Assembly: GCA_045807945.1 (NCBI GenBank)
Contig: JBJMGI010000004.1
Location: forward strand, 1 to 42,902
Direction of reading: 5' to 3'
DNA length: 42,902 bases
Source of the DNA: CAVQGF01 sp045807945
Lineage (GTDB): Bacteria; Acidobacteriota; Terriglobia; Terriglobales; Acidobacteriaceae
Part shown: piece by piece, positions 34,979-42,902 of the stretch
Numbering within the stretch: the stretch's first letter is position 1
Layout of the letters: the number at the start of each line of letters is the position of its first letter
The notes under the pieces: generated by a model
The model's input: the letters and a program-made list of their open reading frames with translations, nothing else
Told to the model about the DNA's origin: nothing
The model's database searches: none
Program-made: the position numbers and the translations under genes

Positions 34979-35446
34979 ATGCCTAATAAACTTCAGCCTA
35001 TCCCCAAGGGATATCACAGCGTAACTCCATACCTCATTATTGATGGCGCGGCGAAGGCGATCGATTTCTACAAGAAGGCCTTTGGCGCGGTCGAGACGGT
35101 GCGAATGCCCGGTCCGAACGGTCGCATCGGACACGCCGAGATCAAGATCGGCGATTCGCATGTGATGATGGCTGACGAACATCCTGAGATGGGATATCGC
35201 AGCCCGAACTCCACCGGAAATACGCCGGTCAGCCTCCTCATCTATACCGAAGATGCCGACAAAATGTTCAACGCGGCGATCTCGGCGGGAGCAAAGTCAC
35301 TCAAGCCGCTTGCTGATCAGTTCTACGGCGACCGTATGGGAACTCTGCAGGACCCATTCGGCCACGTGTGGACCATCGGCACGCACATTGAAGACGTGTC
35401 GCCGGAAGAGATGAAGCGACGGATGTCGGAGCTACAACCGGCCTAG
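34979..35446 (+). CDS. VOC-superfamily (PhnB/glyoxalase-like) protein
   Basis: This 155-residue vicinal-oxygen-chelate-fold protein has two beta-alpha-beta-beta-beta units. It begins with SVTPYLIIDGAAKAIDFYKKAFGAVE, then HAEIKIGDSHVMMADEHPEMGYRSP, and ends with RMGTLQDPFGHVWTIGTHIEDVSPEEMKRR. This pattern is common in the PhnB-like group that includes proteins of unknown enzymatic role. AAGGAG precedes the ATG. It is monocistronic, followed by a strong terminator at 35471-35498. Confidence 0.88.
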   Translation: MPNKLQPIPKGYHSVTPYLIIDGAAKAIDFYKKAFGAVETVRMPGPNGRIGHAEIKIGDSHVMMADEHPEMGYRSPNSTGNTPVSLLIYTEDADKMFNAAISAGAKSLKPLADQFYGDRMGTLQDPFGHVWTIGTHIEDVSPEEMKRRMSELQPA

Positions 35447-35470
35447 CTGAATCAAAAACATCAGAGAGAG

Positions 35471-35498
35471 AGGCCTGCCGCAAGCAGGCCTTTTCTTG
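35471..35498 (+). terminator. Rho-independent terminator after VOC gene
   Basis: An eight-base stem, AGGCCTGC / GCAGGCCT, with loop CGCAA is followed by TTTCTTG, 25 nt after the VOC stop codon. Confidence 0.85.
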
Positions 35499-35603
35499 TT
35501 GGGCGGAGGAACTTTTTCTCTCGCTTCAGCGTTGTTCATCACAGCGGTTGCTAACTTCGCCCCTCGGCGTCACGTCTAAGCCGCGACTGCGAAAACCGGC
35601 TCG

Positions 35604-36866
35604 ATGAACCTGCTGGAGACATTACGAGAGACCTTCGCCACACTCCGCGCACACAAAATGCGCAGCTTCCTGACCATGTTCGGGATCGTGTGGGGGATCG
35701 CGTCGGTAATCCTTCTTGTCGGACTCGGTCGCGGCTTCAGCAAAGATGAAAAGGAGCGGCTGAAAACCATCGGCACCGATATCGCGATAGTTTGGGGAGG
35801 TCGCACCAGCGCGCAAGCAGGTGGCCTCGCCGCTGGGCGCGAAGTTCGACTCAACGTCTCTGACGTCGAGCTGATCAAAAAAGAATGTTACCTCGTCAAG
35901 AACGCCAGCCCAGAGCTGCGTCGCAGCGTTCCGCAGGTGAGCGCTTATAACCAGGCGAACCGGCCGGTGCGAGGCGTGTGGCCTGAGTATCAGAATTTCC
36001 GCTCCCTGAAAGTCAGCGAGGGCCGACTGATGACGCAGGAGGATCAAGACACCGCCGCACGCGTGGTCCTTCTCGGCACCGAAGCGCGCGAGCAGCTGTT
36101 TCCTGGCAAGCCTGCGATTGGCGAAAACCTGCAGATGGGCGGCATTCCATTTCGCGTCATCGGAGTGCTGCAGAAGAAAAAACAGAACGGCAGCTACGGC
36201 TCCGGCCCCGACAACACACAGCTCTTCGTGCCCTACTCCACCATGGCGCGCGATCTCCCGCCATCAGTGACTGACCGCCCCTACATGACTCCAGGATGGA
36301 TCAACAACCTGGTGATTCAGGTGGACAACGCAGACGACCACGAAGCCGCCATCAAGCAGATCTACAGAGCGCTTGGGCGCGTCCATCACTTCGACGAGAA
36401 GGACGAAGACGCGCTGATGATCTGGGACACGATGCACAGCGCCAAACTCACACAGCGGATCTTCAGCGTGATGACGATGTTCTTCGGCGCAGTCGCGCTC
36501 ATGACACTTTTTCTCGGCGGTATCGGAGTCATGAACATCATGCTGGTGTCAGTCACCGAACGCACCCGCGAGATCGGCGTGCGCAAGGCGCTCGGAGCCA
36601 CCAAGCGAGAGATCGCGATGCAGTTCTTCACCGAAGCCATCATCATCAGCTTTGTCAGTGGCGTGCTCGGTCTAGCTGTCGGTCTGGGTTTTTCATTCGT
36701 GCTCAACATCATGCCCAAGCCGGATTTTGTTCCGTCGCCGGTCATCTCCGCTATGCCGGTCGTCGTGGCCGTCGTGACTTTGTCGGTCATCACGATTGCG
36801 GCAGGGCTGTACCCCGCAACTCGCGCCGCAGAACTAACTCCGGTGGATTGCCTGAGGTATGAGTAA
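35604..36866 (+). CDS. ABC transporter permease, MacB/FtsX family
   Basis: This 420-residue permease of the type VII (mechanotransmission) ABC class starts with a cytoplasmic/TM1 segment (THAHKMRSFLTMFGIVWGIASVILLVG; membrane helix about 20-40). A large periplasmic MacB core follows (about 45-285). The three-helix FtsX domain is at the C-terminus (TLFLGGIGVMNIMLVSVTERTREIGVRKALGATKREI). The next gene is a paralogue overlapping by one base (TAATG). No cognate ATP-binding protein is encoded beside them, so the ATPase must come from elsewhere. No good ribosome-binding site precedes ATG 35604. Confidence 0.9.
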   Translation: MNLLETLRETFATLRAHKMRSFLTMFGIVWGIASVILLVGLGRGFSKDEKERLKTIGTDIAIVWGGRTSAQAGGLAAGREVRLNVSDVELIKKECYLVKNASPELRRSVPQVSAYNQANRPVRGVWPEYQNFRSLKVSEGRLMTQEDQDTAARVVLLGTEAREQLFPGKPAIGENLQMGGIPFRVIGVLQKKKQNGSYGSGPDNTQLFVPYSTMARDLPPSVTDRPYMTPGWINNLVIQVDNADDHEAAIKQIYRALGRVHHFDEKDEDALMIWDTMHSAKLTQRIFSVMTMFFGAVALMTLFLGGIGVMNIMLVSVTERTREIGVRKALGATKREIAMQFFTEAIIISFVSGVLGLAVGLGFSFVLNIMPKPDFVPSPVISAMPVVVAVVTLSVITIAAGLYPATRAAELTPVDCLRYE

Positions 36867-38140
36867 TGGAAGTTCGCGAGGTCGTCACCCAGAGCTGGCT
36901 CTCCCTGATGCGCAATCGCCTGCGCTCCACGCTGACCATGCTCGGCATTGTGTGGGGCATCACATCCGTGGTCTTGCTGCTCGGCTACGGACAGGGCGTC
37001 GGTGAAAGCATTCTTAGTGCGTTCTTGGGGATTGGTAACAACGTGATTCTCCTCTGGGGCGGACAAACCAGCATGCAGGCTGGCGGCGAACGTGCCGGAA
37101 AGAAAATTCATTACGAGTACGCGGATCTCCAGGCGATTCGCGACGAAGTTCCCATTGTGCGCGGCGTCAGTGCGGAAACCGATGACAATCTTGCGTGCAA
37201 GGTCGGCAATCGCGTTGTCTCGGTCGGCAGTAAAGCGGTGCAGTATCCGTATGGGCACATGCGAAAGCTCGATGTGGAATTCGGGCGCTACTTCGAAGAG
37301 GCAGACTTCATCGAATCGCGCCACGTGCTGGTCGTCGGCCAGAGCGCGGCCAAGAAGATTTTCGGTAACGCACCTGCCGTCGGGCAAGACGTTGTCTGCG
37401 AAGGACAGCGCTTTACAGTTGTCGGCGTGCTTCGCTTGAAGATCCAGGATTCATCGAACAACGGTCCCGACAACGAAAACATCTTCCTTCCCTTCGAAAC
37501 CTATCGCGAGATCGCGACTTCCACGCCGACAAACAATGTCCGCGACCCGCAGATGATCGTCTTCGAGCCCATCCGGCCTGAGCTTGGCATGCAAGCGCTT
37601 GCTGCCGTGCGTGCCGTCTTAGGACGCCGCCATCACTTCAATCCCAAGGACGACAAAGCTACGCCGGAGTGGAACACCATAGAAGACAGCAAGGAGCTGC
37701 GGCAATTCTCATTCGCATTGCAGGTTTTGCTGGGACTCGTCGGCGCGCTCACGCTGGGTGTCGGCGGCGTCGGCGTGATGAACATCATGCTGGTCTCGGT
37801 GACGGAGCGCACGCGAGAGATCGGCTTGCGCAAAGCTCTCGGCGCGCGGCGTCGAAACATCCTGTCGCAATTCCTGATCGAAAGCCTGGTGCTTACCTTT
37901 GTGGGTGGCATCATCGGAATGCTGGTCGCGACCGCGCTCGCGCATGCGATTCCTCCCATGCCGCTTTACTCCGAGCAATTTAAAACCTTGAATCATGAGG
38001 GCGACATCTTCCTCCGCACCTCACCCCTCGTCATGACCGTTTCGTTTGTCATCCTCGCCATCGTCGGCGTCTTCTCCGGATTCTGGCCGGCGCTCAAAGC
38101 CGCGAAGATGGATCCGATCGAAGCCCTTCGCTACGAATAG
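36866..38140 (+). CDS. ABC transporter permease, MacB/FtsX family (paralogue)
   Basis: This second permease of 424 residues has the same architecture: TM1 with RNRLRSTLTMLGIVWGITSVVLLLGYG, a periplasmic MacB-type core (about 45-285), and the FtsX block VGGVGVMNIMLVSVTERTREIGLRKALGARRRNI. It ends ALKAAKMDPIEALRYE, like its upstream partner. Its ATG shares a base with the stop of the first permease, so the two are translationally coupled and probably form a heterodimer. The substrate is unknown; such pairs in this phylum are abundant and often lack adjacent ATPase genes. Confidence 0.9.
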   Translation: MEVREVVTQSWLSLMRNRLRSTLTMLGIVWGITSVVLLLGYGQGVGESILSAFLGIGNNVILLWGGQTSMQAGGERAGKKIHYEYADLQAIRDEVPIVRGVSAETDDNLACKVGNRVVSVGSKAVQYPYGHMRKLDVEFGRYFEEADFIESRHVLVVGQSAAKKIFGNAPAVGQDVVCEGQRFTVVGVLRLKIQDSSNNGPDNENIFLPFETYREIATSTPTNNVRDPQMIVFEPIRPELGMQALAAVRAVLGRRHHFNPKDDKATPEWNTIEDSKELRQFSFALQVLLGLVGALTLGVGGVGVMNIMLVSVTERTREIGLRKALGARRRNILSQFLIESLVLTFVGGIIGMLVATALAHAIPPMPLYSEQFKTLNHEGDIFLRTSPLVMTVSFVILAIVGVFSGFWPALKAAKMDPIEALRYE

Positions 38141-38244
38141 ACCAATGAACGTCATTCACAGGGGAAAAACCACAGCTCGCTGCCTTCCCATATCTAAAAG
38201 CGCTGCTTAAGCACACACTCGCTGCCGCACTTAGGAGGTGCCAA

Positions 38245-38718
38245 ATGAAGGCAACCATGTATCTAGTGGTGTCTATCATGCTGTTCTGCATTGGCAGTCA
38301 GGCCCAGCACAATGACCTCGAAACTCCGCACGATGCCGTCGCTATCTTGGCAACTGCCCACAGCATAAAGATCCAATCCTGGACCGACTTGATGAAAAAG
38401 GAGAATCTGGAAGCCGACCTTCTGTCCCAGCCAGAGTTCAAGTCCCTCGGCTTGGAACTTGTGGTCGGAGAAGACTGTGGACCGTGCGCCGCCATCAAGG
38501 GACAACATTCCCCCGACCTTGTGGTGAAAGTGCAAAGATCGCCATTCACCACAAGCTTCCCTTACAGCGTCTCTGATCCACACACGGGAGTGATCGTCGC
38601 AGCTGGGCGAGTGAATTCGCTTGGCGGAACTGCCTACCACAAGATCGCCCGGGAGTTGATCAAGGCGATCCAAGACGCGCGCACTGAGAACACCAACCGG
38701 CATCCCACTTCGACCTAG
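38245..38718 (+). CDS. Small secreted protein of unknown function with a CGPC motif
   Basis: I do not recognise this 157-residue protein. It has a signal peptide (MKATMYLVVSIMLFCIGSQA, cut likely before QHND), a short helical region and then VVGEDCGPCAAIKGQ. The CGPC sequence is that of thioredoxin active sites, but the preceding Trp and the thioredoxin fold pattern are not evident. The rest has beta-strand character (LVVKVQRSPF, VIVAAGRVN). A very strong Shine-Dalgarno sequence, AGGAGGTG (38233-38240), lies just before ATG 38245. A bidirectional terminator follows. Confidence 0.75.
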   Translation: MKATMYLVVSIMLFCIGSQAQHNDLETPHDAVAILATAHSIKIQSWTDLMKKENLEADLLSQPEFKSLGLELVVGEDCGPCAAIKGQHSPDLVVKVQRSPFTTSFPYSVSDPHTGVIVAAGRVNSLGGTAYHKIARELIKAIQDARTENTNRHPTST

Positions 38719-38726
38719 CGACAAAA

Positions 38727-38753
38727 AAAGGCCCGCCATTTCGGCGGGCCTTT
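38727..38753. terminator. Bidirectional terminator
   Basis: An 11-bp stem, AAAGGCCCGCC / GGCGGGCCTTT, with loop ATTTC is followed on the minus strand by a long T run. It lies between convergent genes ending at 38718 and 38770. Confidence 0.88.
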
Positions 38754-38769
38754 CCACTTCAGCCAGAGA

Positions 38770-40506
38770 TTACTTCAGCAACCTGCTTCCTCCGGTCTGC
38801 TTGATGAACGTGGCCACCGGGTTCGCATTGTTAAAGTCGTCGGAGTAAACGATCAGCTCCGAGCCATTGAGCGAGAGGCCCGGCGCGAAGTACTCCGCCA
38901 GGTTGCGCGTGCCGCTGGCGCATCCCGTACCGTTGGTGCAGATGGCGCCGACGTGCATCACGCCGGTGATGGTGGATTGCGCAAAGGTCGGAATCGCCGC
39001 CGTCGCGTTCAGCGACTGCGAGAAGAAGACCTTCCACTGCGCCGTCCCATCGTTATTGTTCGTGGCCGTCGTTCCCCACCAGGTGATGTTCACCTTGCCG
39101 TCATCACCCGCGGTGATCCACGGACCGATTGCGCTCTTCGACGCCGTGCCGTTGCTTACGCGCACCGGCGCAGACCACGTCGCTGCCTGATCCTTTGACA
39201 CGGTCAGGAAAACGTTATGACTGTCCGAATACACGATGTAAACGTTACTGGCATTATCGATTGCGACCGACGGGAACACATTCACCAGCGACGACGTGGC
39301 GGTGTAGACTAGCTTTACGATCCACGTCTTGCCGCCGTCGGTTGAACGCGCGATGTAAAGCGTCTTGCCGTCCTGTCCGAAGAACACGGTGTAAACGTTT
39401 CCGTTGTTCGGGTCGACTTCAATGTTGCCCTGGTCGCCGGGTTGTACGCCCATCTCCGGCGTGGTAACCAGCGTCGTCTGTGGGAACGTAAGCCCGCCAT
39501 CAAACGATTTCAACGCGATGATGGATTCCGTCCCGGTGAGCAACGCACCAGTCTGCTTGTACGTTAGATAGACTTCGTTGTTCCCGTGCGTTGCGATCCA
39601 CTGGCGATCGTCTTCTGGGACATTAGATGAGACCGGATTGACTGCCCAGGTGTGTCCGCCATCCTTGGATACGCTCTGCGTGAGCGAGCCAAGCCACAAT
39701 GAGTTGATTGAAACCGTTCCGTTTGGAGCAATCGCTAAATCTTCGTCGCCGCCTCCGAGCCCAAGCCCGCGTCCACCAGCGGCTGCTGCAACCTGCGCAC
39801 CATCAGGCTGGCCTAGGTACGTCCAGGTGTTGCCACCGTCCATGGACTTCCAGGCGTCGGTTCCTGCAGGTATTCCCTGGATCGCTGCGGCATAAAGATT
39901 ACCGAGCGCGTCCGTCTTCACCCGCGGCTCAATGCCTTGCAGATTAAATGCCACATCCGGAGGACCAGGCAGCGTCAGCGGCTTGGTGAAGGTGAAGTTG
40001 CCGCTCTTGTACCGCGCCTTCCCCGTCGGGCTGACTGGTTCGGGCCCAAGCGTCGCGTTGCCGGAATACGTCGCGTTAGCAGTTGCGAAGGCGACTACCT
40101 GTACCGTGTAAGCCCCCGACGGAAGCTGTCCGCAGTCGGCGCCTTCAGACGTCGTCATGCTCTGGCCTGAGGAGCAGACAACGTTGCCAGAACTGTCATG
40201 CACATATAGATCAAAATCGTTGGTATTAGTCGACCAGTTGATCGCGACCTGTACCGAGTAATTCGGATTCGCTGAATAGAAGGTCGCTGGCACGTTCACG
40301 TTCAGCGTGTAGTTGTCGCAGGTCACGCTGGTGCACGCGGAAGGATCGGCGGTTGCGCCGGTGTACGGTCCGCCTCCCCAGGTCACGCTCGAGCTTGCGC
40401 CGCTCGCCGGTGCGTTCAATGTTCCGGATGTTGGTGTGGAGGCGATCGAAGAAAGTGCGATCGCCAAGATAGCGATAACAAAAAACGCAGGCCCGAACCG
40501 TCGCAT
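38770..40506 (-). CDS. Secreted Asp-box (BNR) beta-propeller protein
   Basis: This 578-residue exported protein has a signal peptide (FGPAFFVIAILAIALSSIAS) and a PPC-like beta-sandwich (about 40-160, with NDFDLYVHDSSGNVV). A sialidase-like propeller follows, marked by Asp boxes SMDGGNTW, SKDGGHTW, SFDGGLTF, STDGGKTW and a degenerate SKDQAATW. Sialidase catalytic Arg/Tyr residues cannot be confirmed, so enzymatic activity is uncertain. The Cys residues in DPSACTSVTCDNY and GAICTNGTGCASG suggest disulfides in the cell envelope or outside. The start ATG 40506 has AGGAGA eight bases upstream. The leader upstream can fold (see 40549-40661). Confidence 0.8.
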   Translation of the reverse strand: MRRFGPAFFVIAILAIALSSIASTPTSGTLNAPASGASSSVTWGGGPYTGATADPSACTSVTCDNYTLNVNVPATFYSANPNYSVQVAINWSTNTNDFDLYVHDSSGNVVCSSGQSMTTSEGADCGQLPSGAYTVQVVAFATANATYSGNATLGPEPVSPTGKARYKSGNFTFTKPLTLPGPPDVAFNLQGIEPRVKTDALGNLYAAAIQGIPAGTDAWKSMDGGNTWTYLGQPDGAQVAAAAGGRGLGLGGGDEDLAIAPNGTVSINSLWLGSLTQSVSKDGGHTWAVNPVSSNVPEDDRQWIATHGNNEVYLTYKQTGALLTGTESIIALKSFDGGLTFPQTTLVTTPEMGVQPGDQGNIEVDPNNGNVYTVFFGQDGKTLYIARSTDGGKTWIVKLVYTATSSLVNVFPSVAIDNASNVYIVYSDSHNVFLTVSKDQAATWSAPVRVSNGTASKSAIGPWITAGDDGKVNITWWGTTATNNNDGTAQWKVFFSQSLNATAAIPTFAQSTITGVMHVGAICTNGTGCASGTRNLAEYFAPGLSLNGSELIVYSDDFNNANPVATFIKQTGGSRLLK

Positions 40507-40548
40507 GCTGGCGTTCTCCTCAATTCAATTGTCAGTAGCTGTACTACT

Positions 40549-40661
40549 AGGGGGAGTAGTAAGAAGAAGGATGGGGGTGGAACAGGGCGGGTTGTCCTTC
40601 TAAGCCGAGTAGCTGCAACTGAATAGCTGCTCAGTGACTACTCTGGCGAGGGCCACCGAAC
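40549..40661 (-). other. Structured leader region upstream of the Asp-box protein gene
   Basis: On the minus strand this holds GAGTAG...CTACTC enclosing ACTGA/TCAGT (about 40607-40642). Downstream is a TACTACT/AGTAGTA hairpin with a C-rich loop (about 40542-40561). The sequence GTAG/CTAC recurs several times, so alternative pairings are possible. It matches no riboswitch class I can identify. Confidence 0.35.
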
Positions 40662-40676
40662 AGCATTCCACAATTA

Positions 40677-41481
40677 TTAAGTTCCGGTCTTCTTCTCTTC
40701 CTGGGGACGCGCCTGCTTCTCATGCATTGCGCCCTTCAGCTTCCCAGGAATCACGTTGGCCAGCATGCCCTCCATCTTCACCTTGGCAGAGGCAGAGTAC
40801 ACGTGGTCTCTGCCCGCGAGCAGGGCCTCGATGCCTTCCTTTGCGACATCTTCGGGCTGGCTCTCTTCTTTCCCTGTTTGCCCGAGCTCTGTATTGTCCA
40901 TTCCAGCGCGATGGAAGAAGTCAGTGTCCGTGGGTCCGGGCTGCAGTGCGGTCACAGTGATTCCTGTGTCTCGCAGTTCATAGTTCAGGCTGTGGGCAAA
41001 TGAAAGATCAAAAGCCTTGGTCGCCGCATATACCGCTTCGCGGGGCGCGACCATCTCGCCCGCAATAGAAGCTGTAAACAGGATCTTCCCCGCATTGTTC
41101 GCACGCATGTGGCGGACCACATACTTGGCTAGCCGAACTGTTCCTGTGCAGTTCAGCTCGATCATGTTGATTTCCTTTTCGAGGTCCGTCTCTTCGAACA
41201 ATCCGCCGACCCCGACCCCGGCGTTCAGGCAGGCGATCTCCAGCGGACGACGCAGCGACTCGACGCGGTGCCACAGTTCGTCCACACCTTCGCGCGTCGC
41301 CAAGTCAGCTTGTACGTCAGTCACCGAGACTTTGAATGTTTTTGAAATCGTCCGCCGCAGGGTCCAGCCGCTCGCCGGAAGAGCAGACCACCAGATCGTA
41401 GCCGCGCTCGGCGAGCTCCGCCGCAAGGTGATAGCCGATGCCGCTCGAAGCGCCCGTTACCACTGCCAATCCCTTTGCCAT
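40677..41481 (-). pseudogene. Short-chain dehydrogenase/reductase gene with +1 frameshift
   Basis: This SDR-family oxidoreductase reads as two overlapping frames. The N-terminus from ATG 41481 (RBS GAGGGAG) gives MAKGLAVVTGASSGIGYHL, the TGxxxGIG cofactor motif, up to DDFKN and then runs to a stop at 41317. The rest (FKVSVTDVQADLATREGVDELW, CLNAGVGVGG, TASIAGEMV, catalytic Tyr/Lys in YAATKAF) continues in another frame to 40677. Removing one A from the A5 run (41339-41343 on the plus strand as T5) restores one frame of about 267 residues. It is either a recent inactivating insertion or a homopolymer sequencing error. All catalytic motifs are otherwise intact. It is downstream of glnA, beyond a terminator. 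Confidence 0.85.
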
Positions 41482-41570
41482 TTGCTCCCTCTCAGAAGGT
41501 TTCTTTTTCCGATGCTCTTCTCTTCGGAGCGGATGGGCTTGTGTCCGATTGCGACGCTGCTTGAAGAAAG

Positions 41571-41597
41571 AAAAAGGCCCAGCATCTCTGCTGGGCC
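41571..41597 (-). terminator. Rho-independent terminator after glnA
   Basis: On the minus strand the nine-base stem GGCCCAGCA / TGCTGGGCC with loop GAGA is followed by TTTTTCTTTC, 21 nt after the glnA stop. Confidence 0.9.
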
Positions 41598-41618
41598 AGG
41601 GTTTGTGACCACCGCTTC

Positions 41619-42902
41619 TTAAATGTCGTAATACAGAGCGAACTCGAACGGATGCGGACGCAGACGGATCGCGTTCACTTCCTTTTCGCGCTTGTACTCG
41701 ATGTAGGTGCTGATCAGCTCTTCGGTGAAGACATCGCCCTTGAGCATGAAGGCATGGTCCTTCTCCAGGCAATCGAGCGCTTCGTCGAGCGCGCCCGGCA
41801 TGGATGGAACCTTCGCCAACTCCTCCGGCCCGAGATCGTAAATATCCTTATCGAGCGGTTGACCCGGATCGATCTTGTTCTCGATACCGTCGAGCCCAGC
41901 CATCATCATGGCAGCGAATGCCATGTAAGGGTTGCAGCTCGGGTCGGGCGGACGGAACTCAACGCGCTTCGCTTTCGGCGACGCCGAGTACATCGGGATA
42001 CGGCACGCTGCGGAACGATTACGCCGCGAGTACGCCAAGTTGACGGGAGCTTCAAAGCCCGGCACCAAACGCTTGTAGCTGTTGGTGGTGGGAGCGATGA
42101 GGGCAGAGAGTGCGGGGCCGTGCTTGATCAATCCGCCAATGTACCAGAGCGCCATCTGCGAAAGTCCCGCATAGCCATCGCCGGCGAAGAGCGGCTTGCC
42201 GCCCTTCCACAACGACTGGTGGGTGTGCATACCGGAGCCGTTATCTTGGAAGAGTGGCTTGGGCATGAACGTCACGGTTTTGCCGTACTGGTTGGCCACG
42301 TTCTTCACGATGTACTTGTAGAGCATCATGTTGTCGGCCGACTTCACCATTGAGTTGAACTTCAGGTCGATCTCGGTCTGGCCGCCGGTAGCAACTTCGT
42401 GATGATGGCACTCGACTTCGAGACCACACTGCATCATCGTCATCGTCATCTCGGTGCGCAGATCCTGATAGTGATCGGTGGGCGGAACCGGGAAATAGCC
42501 TTCCTTGAAGCGCGGACGATACCCGAGATTGTTGTCCTTGCGTCCGGAATTCCAGCGTCCCTCGTCGGCGTCGATGTGGTAGTAGCCTTCGTTCTCGCGC
42601 TGGTCGAAGCGGACGTTGTCGAAGATGAAGAATTCAGCTTCGGCGCCGAAGTACGCGGTGTCGGCCAGGCCGGTGGACGCCAGATACATCTCGGCTTTCT
42701 TCGCGATGTAACGCGGGTCACGGTCGTAGCGCTGCTTGGTTACGGGATCAATCACGTCAGCCACCATCACCATCGTGGGGACTTCGGTGAACGGATCCAT
42801 CATGAAAAAGTTGGTGTCGGGGATGAGCAGCATGTCGCTCTCGTGAATGGCAGCCCAGCCGCGGATCGAAGATCCGTCCATGCCGAAGCCGTCTTCAAAA
42901 GA
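41619..42902 (-). CDS. glnA: Glutamine synthetase, type I (partial, 5' end beyond window)
   Basis: Glutamine synthetase makes glutamine from glutamate, ammonia and ATP. The frame is open to the edge, so about 427 residues of roughly 470 are present, missing the N-terminal part of the beta-grasp domain. Visible blocks are FGMDGSSIRGW, EFFIFDNVRFDQ, the metal ligands in VECHHHEVATGGQTEID, NGSGMHTHQSLWK, the glutamate-binding NSYKRLVPGFEAP, and VEFRPPDPSCNPYMAFAAMMMAGLDG. The segment DKDIYDLGPEEL has a Tyr at the place of the adenylylated tyrosine of GSI-beta enzymes, consistent with the glnE gene at 31333-34230. Confidence 0.96.
   Translation of the reverse strand, partial: SFEDGFGMDGSSIRGWAAIHESDMLLIPDTNFFMMDPFTEVPTMVMVADVIDPVTKQRYDRDPRYIAKKAEMYLASTGLADTAYFGAEAEFFIFDNVRFDQRENEGYYHIDADEGRWNSGRKDNNLGYRPRFKEGYFPVPPTDHYQDLRTEMTMTMMQCGLEVECHHHEVATGGQTEIDLKFNSMVKSADNMMLYKYIVKNVANQYGKTVTFMPKPLFQDNGSGMHTHQSLWKGGKPLFAGDGYAGLSQMALWYIGGLIKHGPALSALIAPTTNSYKRLVPGFEAPVNLAYSRRNRSAACRIPMYSASPKAKRVEFRPPDPSCNPYMAFAAMMMAGLDGIENKIDPGQPLDKDIYDLGPEELAKVPSMPGALDEALDCLEKDHAFMLKGDVFTEELISTYIEYKREKEVNAIRLRPHPFEFALYYDI

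Noticed and set aside
35604..38140. Complete MacAB-type efflux operon
   Set aside because: Only the two permeases are present; no ATP-binding protein or adaptor gene adjoins them, so no complete transporter can be claimed.
41317..41772. Separate 151-residue protein covering the SDR N-terminus
   Set aside because: Its first part lies antisense-free but within the 3' end of glnA in another frame, and the SDR sequence begins only at ATG 41481. It is the front half of the frameshifted SDR.

Overview
The window looks like a chromosomal segment of an Acidobacteriota bacterium (Koribacter/Terriglobia-like). This rests on the gene repertoire (GAF-HlyD and M50-HlyD proteins, Asp-box secreted proteins, MacB/FtsX-type permease pairs, a Ser/Thr kinase with a long TPR-like tail) and on moderately high GC content. 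It is an inference from content and style, not from a database search. Both ends cut genes: miaB on the left and glnA on the right.

Layout. (1) 1-1951, minus: STAS protein, HAD hydrolase, miaB. (2) 2034-7698, plus: a three-gene membrane/export operon behind a good sigma70-type promoter. It encodes a triple-GAF/HlyD adaptor, a lipoprotein HlyD adaptor, and a protein joining a PqqD-like N-terminus, an M50 (site-2) protease and HlyD. (3) Convergent to it, on minus: a 158-residue polypeptide made of a 32-residue leader and exactly 21 hexapeptides (7719-8195). It has a well-matched sigma54 -24/-12 promoter at 8273-8288, and directly upstream lies a sigma54 activator with a degenerate receiver domain (8425-9831). 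I regard regions 2 and 3 together as the most likely undescribed system in the window. (4) 9950-15557, plus: a hotdog thioesterase, then pdxS-pdxT tightly followed by coxB-coxA-coxC and a small Cys-containing membrane protein. (5) tRNA-Leu(GAG), with its 3' end duplicated 133 bp downstream, then secG and an MBL-fold hydrolase. (6) 16894-25018, minus: Mrp ATPase, aminotransferase, then a signalling unit of adenylate cyclase with two FHA domains, PknB-like kinase and TPR protein. (7) 25100-28812, plus: a secreted TPR protein, then NfeD protease and slipin. (8) 28819-34938, minus: HAD hydrolase, glnE, icd, mdh. (9) 34979-38718, plus: VOC protein, two MacB/FtsX-type permeases, a small secreted protein. 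(10) 38770-42902, minus: an Asp-box beta-propeller protein, a frameshifted SDR gene and glnA.

How they fit. glnA and glnE are a modifying-enzyme/target pair, and the GS keeps the adenylylation-type tyrosine. mdh and icd are TCA-cycle enzymes. pdxS and pdxT form PLP synthase. The cox genes encode an A-type heme-copper oxidase. The cyclase, kinase and TPR genes form a phospho-signalling cluster with 1-14 nt spacings. The repeat polypeptide may be a sigma54-induced substrate of the neighbouring adaptor/protease operon; that link rests on proximity and architecture only.
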